This document shows, piece by piece, positions 10,101-19,524 of a stretch of 64,000 nucleotides of DNA; the first letter of the stretch is position 1; every line of letters begins with the position of its first letter. Below the pieces are notes generated by a model that was not told where the DNA came from, ran no database searches, and saw only the letters and a list, made by a program, of their open reading frames with translations. The stretch lies in the NCBI GenBank assembly GCA_025024175.1, contig QCXZ01000137.1:2728001-2792000 (forward strand), written 5' to 3'. This stretch comes from Rhyzopertha dominica. Lineage: Eukaryota > Arthropoda > Insecta > Coleoptera > Bostrichidae. A program made the translations under genes and the position numbers.

Positions 10101-11419
10101 ATTAGTTCTGGGAGCACTATAAATTCATTTATTATCGTCCGTGTTATGATTTTTACAGGTAGTTGTACAATGAACGCGGTCATTTCTCGCGTAACACCGT
10201 CCGCGTACGTCACATTTCTCTTGGTCTCAATGAATTCTGTATTGAGCGAACGTAAAAATTCGTAAACGCGTCTTCCTGCGATGGACACTTGGGCTCCTGA
10301 ATCAGCACAGGCGATAGCTGGGCGGCCGTATATGGTAAATGGCAACATGGGTCTTACAGGGTTATTCGTGGAAGTAATACAATTCAGCACTATATCGCCG
10401 GTTCCATCTCTGTTGCAGGTAGGGCACTTACTGCGAACGTAACCTGGAGCGCCGCATCCATAGCAAACAACTGAGGGCGGCGTTACTTCTTCGCTAAAGG
10501 GTGCGGATGTCGCCGTGGCGGGTCCTCTGTAGCTCGCGGAATGCTTCCGGCATTCTTCGACCGTGTGGCCGTAACGCGCACAAAAAGTACAACGCGGTCG
10601 CTCGCGATTTTTCTTCGCATTATCACGGGTTCGCGGGGCGTCGCGGCGGATGGCGTCGCGCTGCTCGATCTTCTTAGGCGCACAGTCGGTGAGGTTTCTT
10701 TCTACAGTTCTAGCTCGCTGCAGTAGGTTTTCGTAATTCTGTATATCTTCGCGCATAATTCTTTTACGTATCCGACGATTTAACAGGCCGTATACCATGT
10801 CCAGCTGAATGGATTCACTAGGCTTATCAGTCAATTTCGCGAAAAGTGAACGCACTCGCGCTACGAACAGGTCCGTAGATTCATCACTAGCTTGTTCCTT
10901 AGCGAATATATCTCGATATATTTGATAAGCCGGTTTGGTAGGCCCATATGACGCACGTAAGGCTTCTAGAGCATCATTCCACGTAGGAACGGTTTCTTTT
11001 ATGCCTTGATACCACATCGCGGCGTTGTTCGTGAGTAGCATTGGAAGTCCGCGCAATGCATTCTCATCCGACACATTCGCACAATTTTTAAAGGTTTCGA
11101 TGGCATCAATGAAAGCAGCTACATCTTCGTTTTCTCCTCCGGCAAATCGCGAACTACATTTTACAAAGTTACCTGAATTGGAGTTCGTAGTCGAAGTACT
11201 TGCCGGGGTTGGCGACCTGTTCCTGAGATCCTCCAGCTGTTGCTGTATCCCCTGGTTCGCTTGCTGTAACTGCAAGGATAGTTGGGCTTGCACACCCGCC
11301 AGGAGCTGTTGCAGCTGGTCTGCAGACATTTGTACTACGGTGGATCCGGGTTCTGCCATGGTCGTATCTTGAGTTTCTTCTTCCTCGCGTTCTGCGTTCT
11401 GTCGTCTCGTCCTTGGCAT
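7142..11419 (-). CDS. Gag-Pol polyprotein of a Ty3/gypsy retrotransposon, intact
   Basis: A single 1425-residue frame with no stop or shift. The N-terminal third is Gag, with a glutamine-rich segment and two CCHC zinc knuckles (CTFCARYGHTVEEC near residue 277 and CYGCGAPGYVRSKC near 320). Aspartic protease follows (ADSGAQVSIAG near 373), then reverse transcriptase with YLDD near 700, RNase H (TDASD near 850; TDHQPLKWL), and integrase with an HHCC zinc finger near 1060-1100 and catalytic D, D, E in VDLFGP, SDNGVQF and NPVERKNR. It ends in a GPY/F-like module and a basic tail (RRRRGRPRK). Gag and Pol share one frame, so no frameshift is needed. All catalytic motifs look functional; whether it is expressed is unknown. 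Confidence 0.95.
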   Translation of the reverse strand: MPRTRRQNAEREEEETQDTTMAEPGSTVVQMSADQLQQLLAGVQAQLSLQLQQANQGIQQQLEDLRNRSPTPASTSTTNSNSGNFVKCSSRFAGGENEDVAAFIDAIETFKNCANVSDENALRGLPMLLTNNAAMWYQGIKETVPTWNDALEALRASYGPTKPAYQIYRDIFAKEQASDESTDLFVARVRSLFAKLTDKPSESIQLDMVYGLLNRRIRKRIMREDIQNYENLLQRARTVERNLTDCAPKKIEQRDAIRRDAPRTRDNAKKNRERPRCTFCARYGHTVEECRKHSASYRGPATATSAPFSEEVTPPSVVCYGCGAPGYVRSKCPTCNRDGTGDIVLNCITSTNNPVRPMLPFTIYGRPAIACADSGAQVSIAGRRVYEFLRSLNTEFIETKRNVTYADGVTREMTAFIVQLPVKIITRTIINEFIVLPELMNNKTLLGVDFLEKAGIVINLSRQTWHFADEPSQLYAYVSEEAPEPVQICTIPPSADALDLRGEEGENLTAEQRLAFNALLKANEDVFRPGGEPTEFGEHVIETGNHRPISVPPYRMPPAKKEFLQQEIDRMLADGIIEECESPWGFPVVLVPKKDGKFRLCVDYRKLNAITTGDSYPLPRIEDLLHSAKQAAFMSTLDLQCGYWQVRVRETDRDKTCFVCPLGTFRFLRMPFGLKNSGCTFQRMMDRFRAGLGHITLAVYLDDLIVISESFDEHLNDLRAVFERLRLFKLRARREKCVFACPKVRYLGHLITSSGIQTDPEKVSAILEMKAPRNVKEVLTFYQTCSWYRRFIPQFSEVARPLSLLTRKDAKWEWGESQQNAFDELKRLLSNPPILRQADPAKPFTLRTDASDYAIGAVLLQGDGDDERPVEYASRLLTTAESRYSTTEREALAVVWAVERFRGYIEGSEVIIATDHQPLKWLLSLKSPSGRLARWALKLQPYNLKIGYIPGKRNVVADTLSRPPSQESTHVDEVTLTIPSRSAADIRAAQRRDAEVRKIMDAFEEDDEDAIRWAERGYMLLQGVLYRQNPDEDIEEPQQVVPEEERERVLREYHDSPTAGHYGVERTLKKIVSRYYFTGMRKFISDYVKNCAECQKYKALNLKPSGLLQTPVTTTNRFEVISVDLFGPLPVTVHQNRWILVVEDTASKWTELYPLTEATASECAKVLIEEVFMRYGVPRKVISDNGVQFISAVMQKAMHCLRVTQTLTPLYHPASNPVERKNRDIKTQLGILVGDRHSEWDEHLAAIRFAINTTVCETTGQTPAYLTFARELRSPDDVSHDLRAVIESENFVPQITPYLKKFATILSESRDRSHIQQDRYKAKADQGRRAAQKFSVGDLVLITTRLLSDKKKGVAAKFSPKRDGPYRIKAIISPTAYEIEDNEGNLLGKYHVEDVVHFRSKEEDSQVQPVMPRRRRGRPRKEVSS

Positions 11420-11473
11420 GGACGAGGATTTTTCGTTTCACTTGTTCACTTTTCACTCGCGATTAATTAATAC

Positions 11474-11494
11474 GGTCCCGCTGTTGGGCGCCAG
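11474..11494 (-). promoter_or_regulatory. Primer binding site of the gypsy element
   Basis: The minus strand directly after the 5-prime LTR reads CTGGCGCCCAACAGCGGGAC. TGGCGCCCAAC matches the 3-prime end expected for insect tRNA-Lys, the primer known for several gypsy-group elements. Confidence 0.75.
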
Positions 11495-11829
11495 TGTAAC
11501 GCGTATGTTATTTCGGGAGTTACAAATAAAACAAAAAAAAAAGAGTTCGATGAACCGTATATTAAATCGTAAATGAATAAAAGAACAATAACTAAACAGA
11601 AAATCAAAAACTATCTAAGAAACGCGAAATGTGCACTCGGCAACGTGAAGAAGGGAACTGTTCGTACCGCTAGGTACGTCTACCTCACTACCCTATTGTT
11701 ATCCCATCCTGTCATAAACCGGGCAAACAACACCCCCGAACCGCTTTCGGGGCGGCACATCTGGCACGCAGTTCTTCAGGGTAGTCATCACCGGTTTTGT
11801 TGGAAAAACCCCGAGGTTGTGGCCGTACA
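11495..11829 (-). repeat. 5-prime LTR of the gypsy element
   Basis: A 335-bp copy of the LTR, followed in the direction of transcription by the PBS. It contains the promoter by position; I do not see a clear TATA box. Confidence 0.95.
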
Positions 11830-11833
11830 AAAC

Positions 11834-12073
11834 TAATTACATGGCAAGACTCCTTGTGTAATAAGCTTTAAAATGATGTATCGTAAGATGGGTAGATTCA
11901 TTTAAAATTTTTGAAGGGGTATCTACCCCGCTAAGAGGGTAAGCGCTATCCATTAAAAACTTATCTCAAAAGTTGTCCCCCTGCAAACAAAAGTTTACCT
12001 GTTTTTGCAAAATTTTAAATTTTTCCTCTATTTAAAGTTATTTAAGGTGTGAAGTTTTCAAAAAATCACCCTG
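11834..12073 (-). repeat. Right long TIR of the DD41D mariner, outer part
   Basis: Continues the right TIR after the gypsy 5-prime LTR, beginning TAATTACATGGCAAGACTC and ending CACCCTG before TA (12074-12075). It aligns with the complement of about 4780-4960. Confidence 0.65.
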
Positions 12074-12759
12074 TATATCAAACAAATAATTATAAGTTCT
12101 GTTTATAAAATGCTACGATACTGAGCGTGATGATGGAAATCTTTGATTACAGGACCAACTATTTAGCATTTAGTCATTAATTGAGTACTTTACTGTAAAT
12201 AGTGCAGTTAGTTTTGTAAAAAAAAGTCGCTTGTCAAACCATCGCATCGTTCCAGTAAAAGAAAATTAGGAAGACTAATTGGCTTAGCTGCTGTATTTCA
12301 AAGTCAACACTCAAATATTAATAGTACATCTCTCTGCTGTCAGTCTAGCGTGTCTAACGTCTAGTCATTTAACTTATTTACAATGTCTCTTTCAACGTCT
12401 ACGGATTTCCTTGATCTATTTTGAGGCTCTACTTCCTCGTCCGTTTCATTGTTCGGGAATATATATATGCAACGCAATTTAGAAGTGCATGACAATTCGT
12501 CCCTTGCAGTATTCAGTTTGTAAGTTAATAATGGGAGCCTCACTGCTGGGTTGCTGGTTATTCTCGATAAAATTTTTGCAATTCTGCAAAAGCCAGGCCA
12601 ATAACAAATGCTTTAATTGACAGCGCGAACTCCGGTTGTGAAAGGGGTCTGATTGAATTATTTATTTGTGGGCCAGTTCCTGATGGCGGATGCCATATCA
12701 ATTTGTAATGGATGGATAGATTTATTTATAAACAGCAACAAAGTTTCGTTTACCAGTGT
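12074..12759. other. Non-coding stretch beyond the mariner end
   Basis: AT-rich, with no supported frame or RNA gene. The short minus-strand frame at 12361-12543 has no recognisable domain and is not called. Confidence 0.4.
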
Positions 12760-12915
12760 GGCACCGAGGTTTCTGAGGTAATATATAGTTGACAACTCAC
12801 TATAACGTGTTTCCGTGATAGTTATACCTTGTTTCAAATAATCTAACGGAATTAACCCATCATAGTCCCAGAAAACTGAAGCAAAAATCTTGACAGCCGA
12901 TTTTTACACAGCAAA
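12760..12915 (-). pseudogene. Mariner transposase fragment (not the DD41D type)
   Basis: The minus strand reads SVFWDYDGLIPLDYLKQG then ITITETRYSELSTI, the mariner block usually seen as SVFWD..G....DYL..G.TI....Y..LL. This block follows the first catalytic D in DD34D mariners. Flanking catalytic blocks are absent. A palindrome-rich GGATCCATG...CATGGATCCATGG tract lies just beyond it (12945-12970). Confidence 0.65.
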
Positions 12916-13035
12916 CTTTTTGTTTGTAGTGTAGTGTAGTGTCGGATCCATGTTCCATGGATCCATGGATGGAATGAAATTCCGATAACCGTAATTAAAT
13001 ATTCTATCGATTTAATTTAAGCACCAATTGCTCAT

Positions 13036-13608
13036 ATCTTGAATACTTCATTTTTGTATGGCATCTTCCCTAGTAAATTTAAACTTGCCTTGGTAAAACC
13101 GCTCTATAAGAAAGGGGAGAAAACCTTACTTGTTCATTTACAGACTTATTTCACTACTACAGACGTTTTCCAAAATTTTGAAAAAATAATGTCTAATAAA
13201 CTCACTAAAGATACAGGATGTTTCACGAATGATAATGACCCTGACGGAATTAAAAATGCAACCCAAAATACATTTGCAGAGGTAACATTGATAATTGTTC
13301 GTCTTAAAAAATATAAAACGTAAAGAGCTGTATAAATTCGTAAATTTGACATAAACTGAGGTTCCCCAAGGCAGTATTCTGGGCCCAATCTTATTTCTGT
13401 TGTATACAAACGATATCATCAGCAGCATAAATCTTTGCAAATTCACTCTTTTTGCGGATGACACCGGCATCATTATCTGATCTTTAGAAAGAGAAAAACT
13501 CCTTTGCAGGACCTCAGAGGTCTTGTCAGATAATTAGCGTTGGTTCGTTGCAAATAAGTTGGTCCTAAATTGTGAAAAAACGAACAGCTTGTTATGCTTC
13601 ACACCACG
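13036..13608 (+). pseudogene. Non-LTR retrotransposon reverse transcriptase relic (Jockey-like)
   Basis: In shifting frames the plus strand shows GIFPSKFKLALVKPLYKKGEK (about 13060-13125), then VPQGSILGPILFLLYTNDI followed by FTLFADDT (about 13360-13460), then WFVANKLVLNCEKTNSLL (about 13530-13590). These are the ordered fingers, palm (FADD catalytic pair) and thumb blocks of Jockey/CR1-type LINEs. Stops and frameshifts lie between them, and the endonuclease and 3-prime end are missing. Confidence 0.8.
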
Positions 13609-13835
13609 TTAATTGAACATCGACTGCCATCTGCATTGTTCGTCACATATTAAAAATTTGAATAGCAAGTTGTCATTCGCCGTATATTTGTTATATATTT
13701 TACGAAATTTGGTTGATATGAAAACTTTGACCATAGTTTATTTTGCATACTTTTGCATACACAGAGTGTGCTGATTGAAGCAAGCGAATACTTGCATCAG
13801 ACAAACCTATAATTTTCACCGCTACTGACATTATA

Positions 13836-14557
13836 CAGGGTGATCTATAAGCTCTGCTTTTCTAGGGATGGCAAAACAAACTTCCATAATGAACATGTAT
13901 GGTCTTTGCAAAATCCCCATGGCATTAGACCCAGGCGATTTCAGCGACGTTTTAGTGTAAATGTTTGGGGTGGCATTTTCGATAATACCTTGCTGCCTAT
14001 ACAGATCGTAAATGATCGCTTAAATGGAGAGTTGTACATACAACTTTTGGAGCATACTCTTTATGATCTAATAGACGAAGTACCACTTAATGTGATCGCT
14101 AATAGGAGCTACCAGCATGAAGGCGCAAAACCACATAGAGGCAGAAAAGTAACTACCTGATTAAATAATAATTTTCCAAATCATTGGATTGGTAATGGAG
14201 GTCCAGTAGCCTGCCCGCCACGTTCGCCGGATTTGAATCCCTTAGATTTTTATCTGTGGGGTCATATGAAGCAGCTGGTTTATCAGGTGGACATTACCAA
14301 TCGCGAGCAATTAATACAAAGAATAATAAATGCAAGCCATGTAATAGAAACAATCCAAATTTTGTACAGCGCATAACACGGTCTTTAGTTCGAAGATGTG
14401 AAGCTTGTATTCTAGCCGAAGGTGGTTATTTTGAGCAGTTTTTTTAAATTTATATTTAGATTTTTATTAAAAATGTTTTAGGCAAATTAAATAAATGTAA
14501 ATAATTAAAGTGCTTATAACATCTAAAATAAAAGAAAAAGGACATATGATCACGCTG
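13836..14557 (+). mobile_element. Internally deleted DD41D mariner with both ends
   Basis: Starts CAGGGTGATCTATA after TA (13834-13835) and ends TGATCACGCTG before TA (14558-14559). It is a 722-bp unit with matching inverted termini and a TA duplication. It begins in the middle of the transposase gene, so the 5-prime half was lost while the end was kept. It could be mobilised in trans if an active relative exists. Confidence 0.75.
13857..14450 (+). pseudogene. Partial DD41D transposase, C-terminal half
   Basis: Recognisable blocks are NPHGIRPRRFQRRFSVNVWGG, LNGELYIQLLEHTLYDL, QHEGAKPH and PPRSPDLNPLDFYLWGHMKQ. The spacing from QHE to the D of NPLD is 41 residues. The second catalytic D is replaced by E (QHEGA), a TGA interrupts at 14158-14160, and further stops occur near the C-terminus. 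Catalytically dead. Confidence 0.8.
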
Positions 14558-15272
14558 TATTTAGGAACTATATTTTCGATTTTACTAGATTTAGATTCAC
14601 AAGGATTTTCATGATTACGCCACCGGGTACAATACAGAATGTTGACTGCCTAAATTTGACAGATCGTCATCACAAATTTAAAATTTAACTTTTACAAATT
14701 AACGCTTTGTAAGATTTTACGCTTCACTATTTTCATTTCATTTTATTATAGCTTGGAGGATCTATTAAGCATTATCCGGGAAGCTATCCTCTTTGCTTAT
14801 ACATTTTTAAAACTACAATCCTCCCAAATTCTCTTTTAATATCTTTAAGAGCATATTGCAGCAATCTGATACCGATAACAAATACTTGAAGAAACTTCAA
14901 GAAAAGATATGACCTTCATTTTCATCGTCAAAATGCTCCACACGTAGGGAACATATTTATCATACAAATGTTTTTGAAACATCCATCTTCATCAAGGAGA
15001 GTAATTTTTTAATTTGCCGTTTCCAAGTTATTAAAAAAATACCAGACATCGAGTTGTGTGAGCTCAATTTGTGGACCTTGTAAAATCATGGATAGAATCA
15101 ATATTTTCGGAGTGGTCGCAGTGCTCATCTTTGATGGTATCTCATCTTCCCATTTTAAATTCCGCAACCAGGTTTTTAATCCTGATATATGAAGGACATT
15201 GATTTCTTTAATCGGTTACTTTTTTCGTATATATATTTTTTTTCGTACCGATAGAAACATGAACATACGTAC
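14558..15272. other. Non-coding stretch
   Basis: AT-rich with no supported gene. Base composition changes sharply at about 15270, where the GC-rich block begins. Confidence 0.4.
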
Positions 15273-15866
15273 ACAAGTCCCACTGCAAAAACTGTGCGCC
15301 GGAGGCTTGGTGACGGCGTCCCCGGGCGTCGACGGCGTCTTCACGCTCTCCAACAGGGGCGGCTGGTCCCCCTCCCCGTGCTGGTGCGATCCCGGACAAC
15401 ACAGCCACGACCTCCTCGGCAGGTCCCCCGCGTACGGTTCGTCGTACATCCTCTCCTCCTTGTCGCTCCTGCTGATCGTATATAAATTGCCGAAACCGAA
15501 ACCGTCCCCGAAGTGTTCGCCGCCGCAGCACTTCCTGTGGCCGGCGGCGTCTCCGTAGTGACATATCTTGAGGTTGTACTGGCCCACAAACATCGGGTGC
15601 CGCTTCTCTGCGAAGCCCTCCCCGAAGAGGTCCACCGGCACGTGGTGGACGTCATCTCCGAGGGGTTTCTCGTTCTCGTTCTCCTGACTCTGGGGCGGGT
15701 ACTTCTCTGGGCTGGGCGTGGCGGTGCACGTGTCGGCTGGATTGAAGATGTACGTGGTGAGACAGTTGCTGTCGTCACCACCCTGGTGGTTTACTTCCGC
15801 CAGCCTGGTTAGACGATTGTCGGCTCTCAGGACGGCATGTCGCGGGTTGGTTGGCGATATCTCGTT
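15273..15866 (-). CDS. Isolated GC-rich coding exon, function not recognised
   Basis: A 198-codon open frame in a GC-rich island surrounded by AT-rich DNA. The third codon position is nearly always G or C, typical of a constrained exon. Read on the minus strand it contains NPRHAVLRADNRLTRLAEVN, SNCLTTYIFNPADTC, a proline/glutamate-rich spacer, then DLFGEGFAEKRHPMFVGQYN and a Cys-, Gly- and His-rich tail. It ends at a good donor (ACTTGT|GTACGTATG, 15273). The upstream boundary is uncertain: an in-frame TAA is at 15867-15869; possible acceptors are a weak AG before 15860 or AACCAG before about 15804. I recognise no domain. It could be the cytoplasmic part of a receptor or a linker exon. It lies on the same strand as the EF-hand gene at 57 kb. 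Confidence 0.6.
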
Positions 15867-17371
15867 TTATAATAATTGTGGTATGTGGTATATCTGCAGT
15901 TTTATAGTCTTGTCTCGCTCTGAGGAGTTTCAAACCTGGTACTGATTTTCGATTAGGAAACAAGTGCTAGGTGGTCAAGAGATTAAGGACAAGTTTGCTT
16001 TGTTGAGTTCTCATATAAAAACCGAAATGTAATGCAAACGAATCAGTAAGTGCGCACAGATCATCATTAATAACAGTATTAGTAACATCCAAATCCGAGA
16101 GGCGAAAAGAAAAGTACAGCTGTCATCAGCATACATGTGAGTCTCATTATACCTAACAAAGGTCAGGCTGTTTGTAAAAAATTGGAAATAATATGCCTGT
16201 TGTTTGCAACTCATGATTCCACAATGATGAAATGATTTATATGCACGTATTGCTACTAAAAATCAACCACTATTTTATTATGAAAGTCACCAAAGTCGAT
16301 TTGATCGAAAGAGAATCAGGCTTTTGAAGACCCGATGTTGTCTTTCGTGTTGTAGGAGATGTTAGTGACGCTAGAGGGCTTAGATTTTTCAGGAAGTAGA
16401 TGAGAAATAAATTCTGGACTGTTTATAATCAACGTCTATGGATGTTTGCAAGCAGAATACTAGCACGTGTGAAATTTTAGTTTAGAGCAAAATACTGTGG
16501 TCTAACCTACTTTTCCACAGCTTTTCCGCAAGCAACACAGAAGTAGACGGAAAATTTCTCATATCCCTTCGAAGAAGGGCCACGATATCGACCCAAATTT
16601 ACCCTGAAGTCCCAACAAATCATCTTTATACACTATTTCCGAGCGGGCACGTGCAAGCGGAAAACGAAGAATTGATTGCCGGCTATAAATTCCGTAACGC
16701 GCTTCGCTGATGATAGAACAAAATGCATCACGGGTCGATATATTCTTGTCGTTTACCGCTCTGGAATTTTTATGTGCTGCCGTTACGTAAAGGCGAAGAG
16801 AAGGATTGTGGGCGCCCGCCAAGATCACGGCTCCGAGACCTGCAGCATTATTAATTACGGAGTTACTGGTGACATGCACTACTGACCAGTGGCGGGGAGT
16901 GTGTGCAAATCTAAACGAACAATAAAAAATGAGAGGAATTATATGCGAATTGTATTTAAAAGACGTAACACAAGAAGCTGCGCATGTTCCAAAGTAAATT
17001 GTTGCATTTTTCTTTTTTATTACTAAGACAAGAATTGTTGTTGTTAATTGCTTCCGCGGATAGCTAGATATAGCCGAAAAAAAATCATTTTGCCCGATTT
17101 TTTCAACTACTCATAATTTTTTAGTCATACACAAAAGGTGTTAAGACAAAAGTTGTATATAACAATGACGTTAATGAAATGTCGTCATTTGCTTTTTTTT
17201 GTACAGACTGTCGTTGTCGAGTTATGAAACAAACTTTTTTATTGGAAGTCATAATTGGCTGTTCTTTTCTTTTGAAAATGATATACATATTACTTGACCA
17301 ACTTTTTTCAAAAACAAACACTTTTTTAAAATACGAGAAAGAATGCTTTCAACATCCATACTGGAAGGATT
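15867..17371. other. Non-coding stretch
   Basis: No recognised gene. Frames at 16559-16885 overlap on both strands without any known motif and are not called. The last few hundred bases may be the decayed 5-prime part of the Penelope-like element that follows. Confidence 0.4.
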
Positions 17372-18460
17372 ATTCTTACTAGAGCAGATAAAGGTTCAGC
17401 CACAGTAATTTTAGATAGAGCAGATTATGAGGCTAAAGTTAGAGAATTATTATATGAGGAAACATACCAAAAATTATCTCGAGATCCTACCTCAAAAATT
17501 TCCAAAATTACTAATGATCTTATCAAAACTTCAAATATTTCCAATGAGGAAAGTCTTTTTAACGGTTTCCGATTTCAAGGTATCTAAATTGTATACGGTT
17601 TGCTCAAAATCCATAAAACTAATGTCCAGTTAAGGCCTAAGTCTATACGATTGGCAGTCCTTGTTACAAATTGGCAAAATTTTGGGCCAACTATTTAAAA
17701 CCTTATGTAGAAAAAACTAGTAGTTTTCTCATCCTGAAACGATAAATATCATCAAACCCAAACTTAATAGAAATCCATTAAGTGACACGATAGCCAGATC
17801 TGTGCACTGCCTAAAATCAACTTACTTCTTATGGAATGGTAATTTTTATGTAGAAAAATCACGTTGTGCGATGGTTTCACCTCCTATAGTGGCCAATTTG
17901 TTCACGGAAGAGATAGCCATCAACAGTTTTCAGTTTAAGCCAAAATGTTGGTATAGATATGTAGATGATACTTTTGTTATTTGGCCCCAAAGGACGGTAT
18001 AGAACAGTTAGGTAGGTTTCGAAATCATTTGGACAGTCAAATTCCTTACTATGGAATTCGAGAGCAATGGTAGTTTATATACTCTTCTTGGATATCCAAA
18101 ATGTACAGAGTAAACACTGGACAGTTATGACACAAGGTTTTCAGAAAACCAACACACACAGACAGTTATTTACATGCCACATCTCACCACCCTCCCTCTC
18201 AAAAGAATAGTCTTATAAGGACTTTATTTGTTAGAGCACAAGGGATATCAGATGAAAGTTCTTTACAAAAAGAAATATATCATCTTAAATCAGGGCTAGT
18301 AAGAAATGGTTATAGTAATAAGTAGGCAATTCTCAAAGCACTGTAGTTAGGATTTTAAAGAAAAATAAGACTCATAAGTATAAATTATCGGTATCCCAAA
18401 CGTTGAATGCTGTTGACCAAAACAACCGGTTAGAATTTTACAGATGGTTTAAATTAGAGA
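17372..18460 (+). pseudogene. Penelope-like element reverse transcriptase relic
   Basis: In order on the plus strand: ILTRADKGSATVILDRADYE (17372 on), VYGLLKIHK (about 17590), IGSPCYKLAKFWA (about 17652), then VSPPIVANLFTEE and CWYRYVDDTFVIWP (17875-17985) with the YVDD catalytic motif, then KVFRKPTHTDSYLHATSHHP (about 18140-18200). These are the RT blocks of Penelope-like elements, which lack LTRs. Several stops and frameshifts separate the blocks, so the gene is dead. The GIY-YIG endonuclease could not be found. The part from 17757 on is repeated after the N gap. Confidence 0.85.
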
Positions 18461-19149
18461 TATGTATTTAGCAGATCTACAATTTAAAGTATTTTGATAA
18501 GATCTAACCTGTGTACTAATAGTGGTACTTTTGAACATATGAAGTAAATTGAAGCCTTAATAATAAACTTTTTATGTCAAAAATTAAATCGTTTCTATCT
18601 TTTTTAATACCAAAACTACAGGCAAATGAAAAGTATAAGCACCACACTGAACTGTCAAGTAACAAAGTTTTCTTCACTTGGTTTCAAAGCTTACAGTGAT
18701 TTAAAAAAGGAGAAAGCGTTACAATTCGTTTGTTAAAAAAAGTTAGTCAAATGGTATATCATTTTAAGGAGAAAAAAATCATTTATATAAAGCCATAGGT
18801 CATACTAAAAATTCTTTATTGTCTACTATTCTCATCGGCCTTTTGTAACGCTTGTCTTTTGCACTTTTGCTAGTGGAATTGTGCCACCATAGTAACGACA
18901 CGTGTAATTATGGGTATCACAATCATTTTTGGTTTCACTTATCGCGTACACGTCCGTTCCTGTTTTGTTGTTTTACTGGTCGTAGTCCAAGATATTTAAC
19001 TTGATTTTCCAGTACCAGTTCTAACAAATATAGATGGCATTTTTATAAACGTTCGGACATTGATGAAATCAATCCATAACAATATTGCCCTTAAAAATGA
19101 CAGAATTTTTTCGTTGCTTTATGTACATACAGCTCAACTGGTTTATTAT
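18461..19149. other. Non-coding stretch between Penelope relic and MITE
   Basis: AT-rich, no supported gene. Repeated at 26830-27496. Confidence 0.4.
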
Positions 19150-19524
19150 GGGGCTGGGCGATACCTTTAGGCAGCTATCGATATTATTCGATACCGGCAG
19201 AGGTAACGATACTTTCAATATGGATAGAGTCCAGACCAGATCAATGCTTCGATATTCTCAATATATTTTCAGTACTTCATATAATTTTGAATACTATCGA
19301 TACTCCGATACTTTTCAATACTTTCGAACTTTTAAAACCTTTCGACACTTCGATGCTTTCGATACTTTTGAATACTTTCGGACTTCGATACTTTTGAATA
19401 CTTTCGATACTTAAGATAATTTTAAATATTTTCGATATTTCAATACTTTTGAATGTGATATCGATACTCGATACCGCCAAAGGTATCGAAACTTTGAGTA
19501 AGTATCGATTCTTTGCACAGCCCT
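19150..19524. mobile_element. Non-autonomous hAT-like element rich in TATCGATA motifs
   Basis: Begins GGGGCTGGGCGATACC and ends TTTGCACAGCCCT, imperfect inverted termini of the GGGCTG(G/T)GC type common in hAT MITEs. The interior is a degenerate array of GATACTTTTGAATACTTTC units and TATCGATA palindromes. No 8-bp target duplication could be confirmed, so the class is tentative. The small frames within it are by-products of the array. Confidence 0.45.

Larger units (their letters stand above)
6771..11833 (-). mobile_element. Complete Ty3/gypsy LTR retrotransposon
   Basis: Two LTRs (6775-7101 and 11495-11829) begin TGTA and end TACA on the minus strand. They are bounded by a 4-bp target duplication AAAC (6771-6774 and 11830-11833). 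Transcription is leftward. Between them are a PBS, one long gag-pol frame and a PPT. The LTRs differ by a handful of substitutions and a few small indels, so the insertion is young. No envelope frame is present: the pol stop lies only about 40 bases before the 3-prime LTR. Confidence 0.95.
4752..12073 (-). mobile_element. DD41D (rosa-type) mariner with long TIRs, split by a gypsy element
   Basis: A mariner transposase (minus strand) lies between inverted repeats of roughly 0.4 kb. The left repeat is at about 4752-5180. The right repeat is at about 6540-6774 and continues after the gypsy insertion at 11834-12073. Joining the two sides at the AAAC duplication restores an uninterrupted match to the left repeat around 4955. 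The right end is ...CACCCTG followed by TA, the expected mariner terminus. The left terminus is too diverged to place exactly. Ordinary mariners have TIRs near 30 bp, so the length is notable. Confidence 0.7.

Noticed and set aside
7476..11470. Plus-strand frames across the gypsy element
   Set aside because: They are shadows of the minus-strand gag-pol gene and show no motifs.
15208..15781. Several other long frames in the GC-rich block, on both strands
   Set aside because: GC-rich DNA lacks stops in many frames. Only the 15273-15866 minus frame combines full length, GC-biased third positions, ordinary amino-acid composition and a good splice donor. The alternatives are very Arg- and Ser-rich.
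15273..15866. Bacterial contamination as the source of the GC-rich block
   Set aside because: It merges without a gap into AT-rich DNA, has no bacterial gene layout, and ends in an insect-type splice donor.
19085..19480. Small frames over the GATACTTT array
   Set aside because: Periodic translation of a repeat (FDTFEYFRTF-type) on both strands; not genes.
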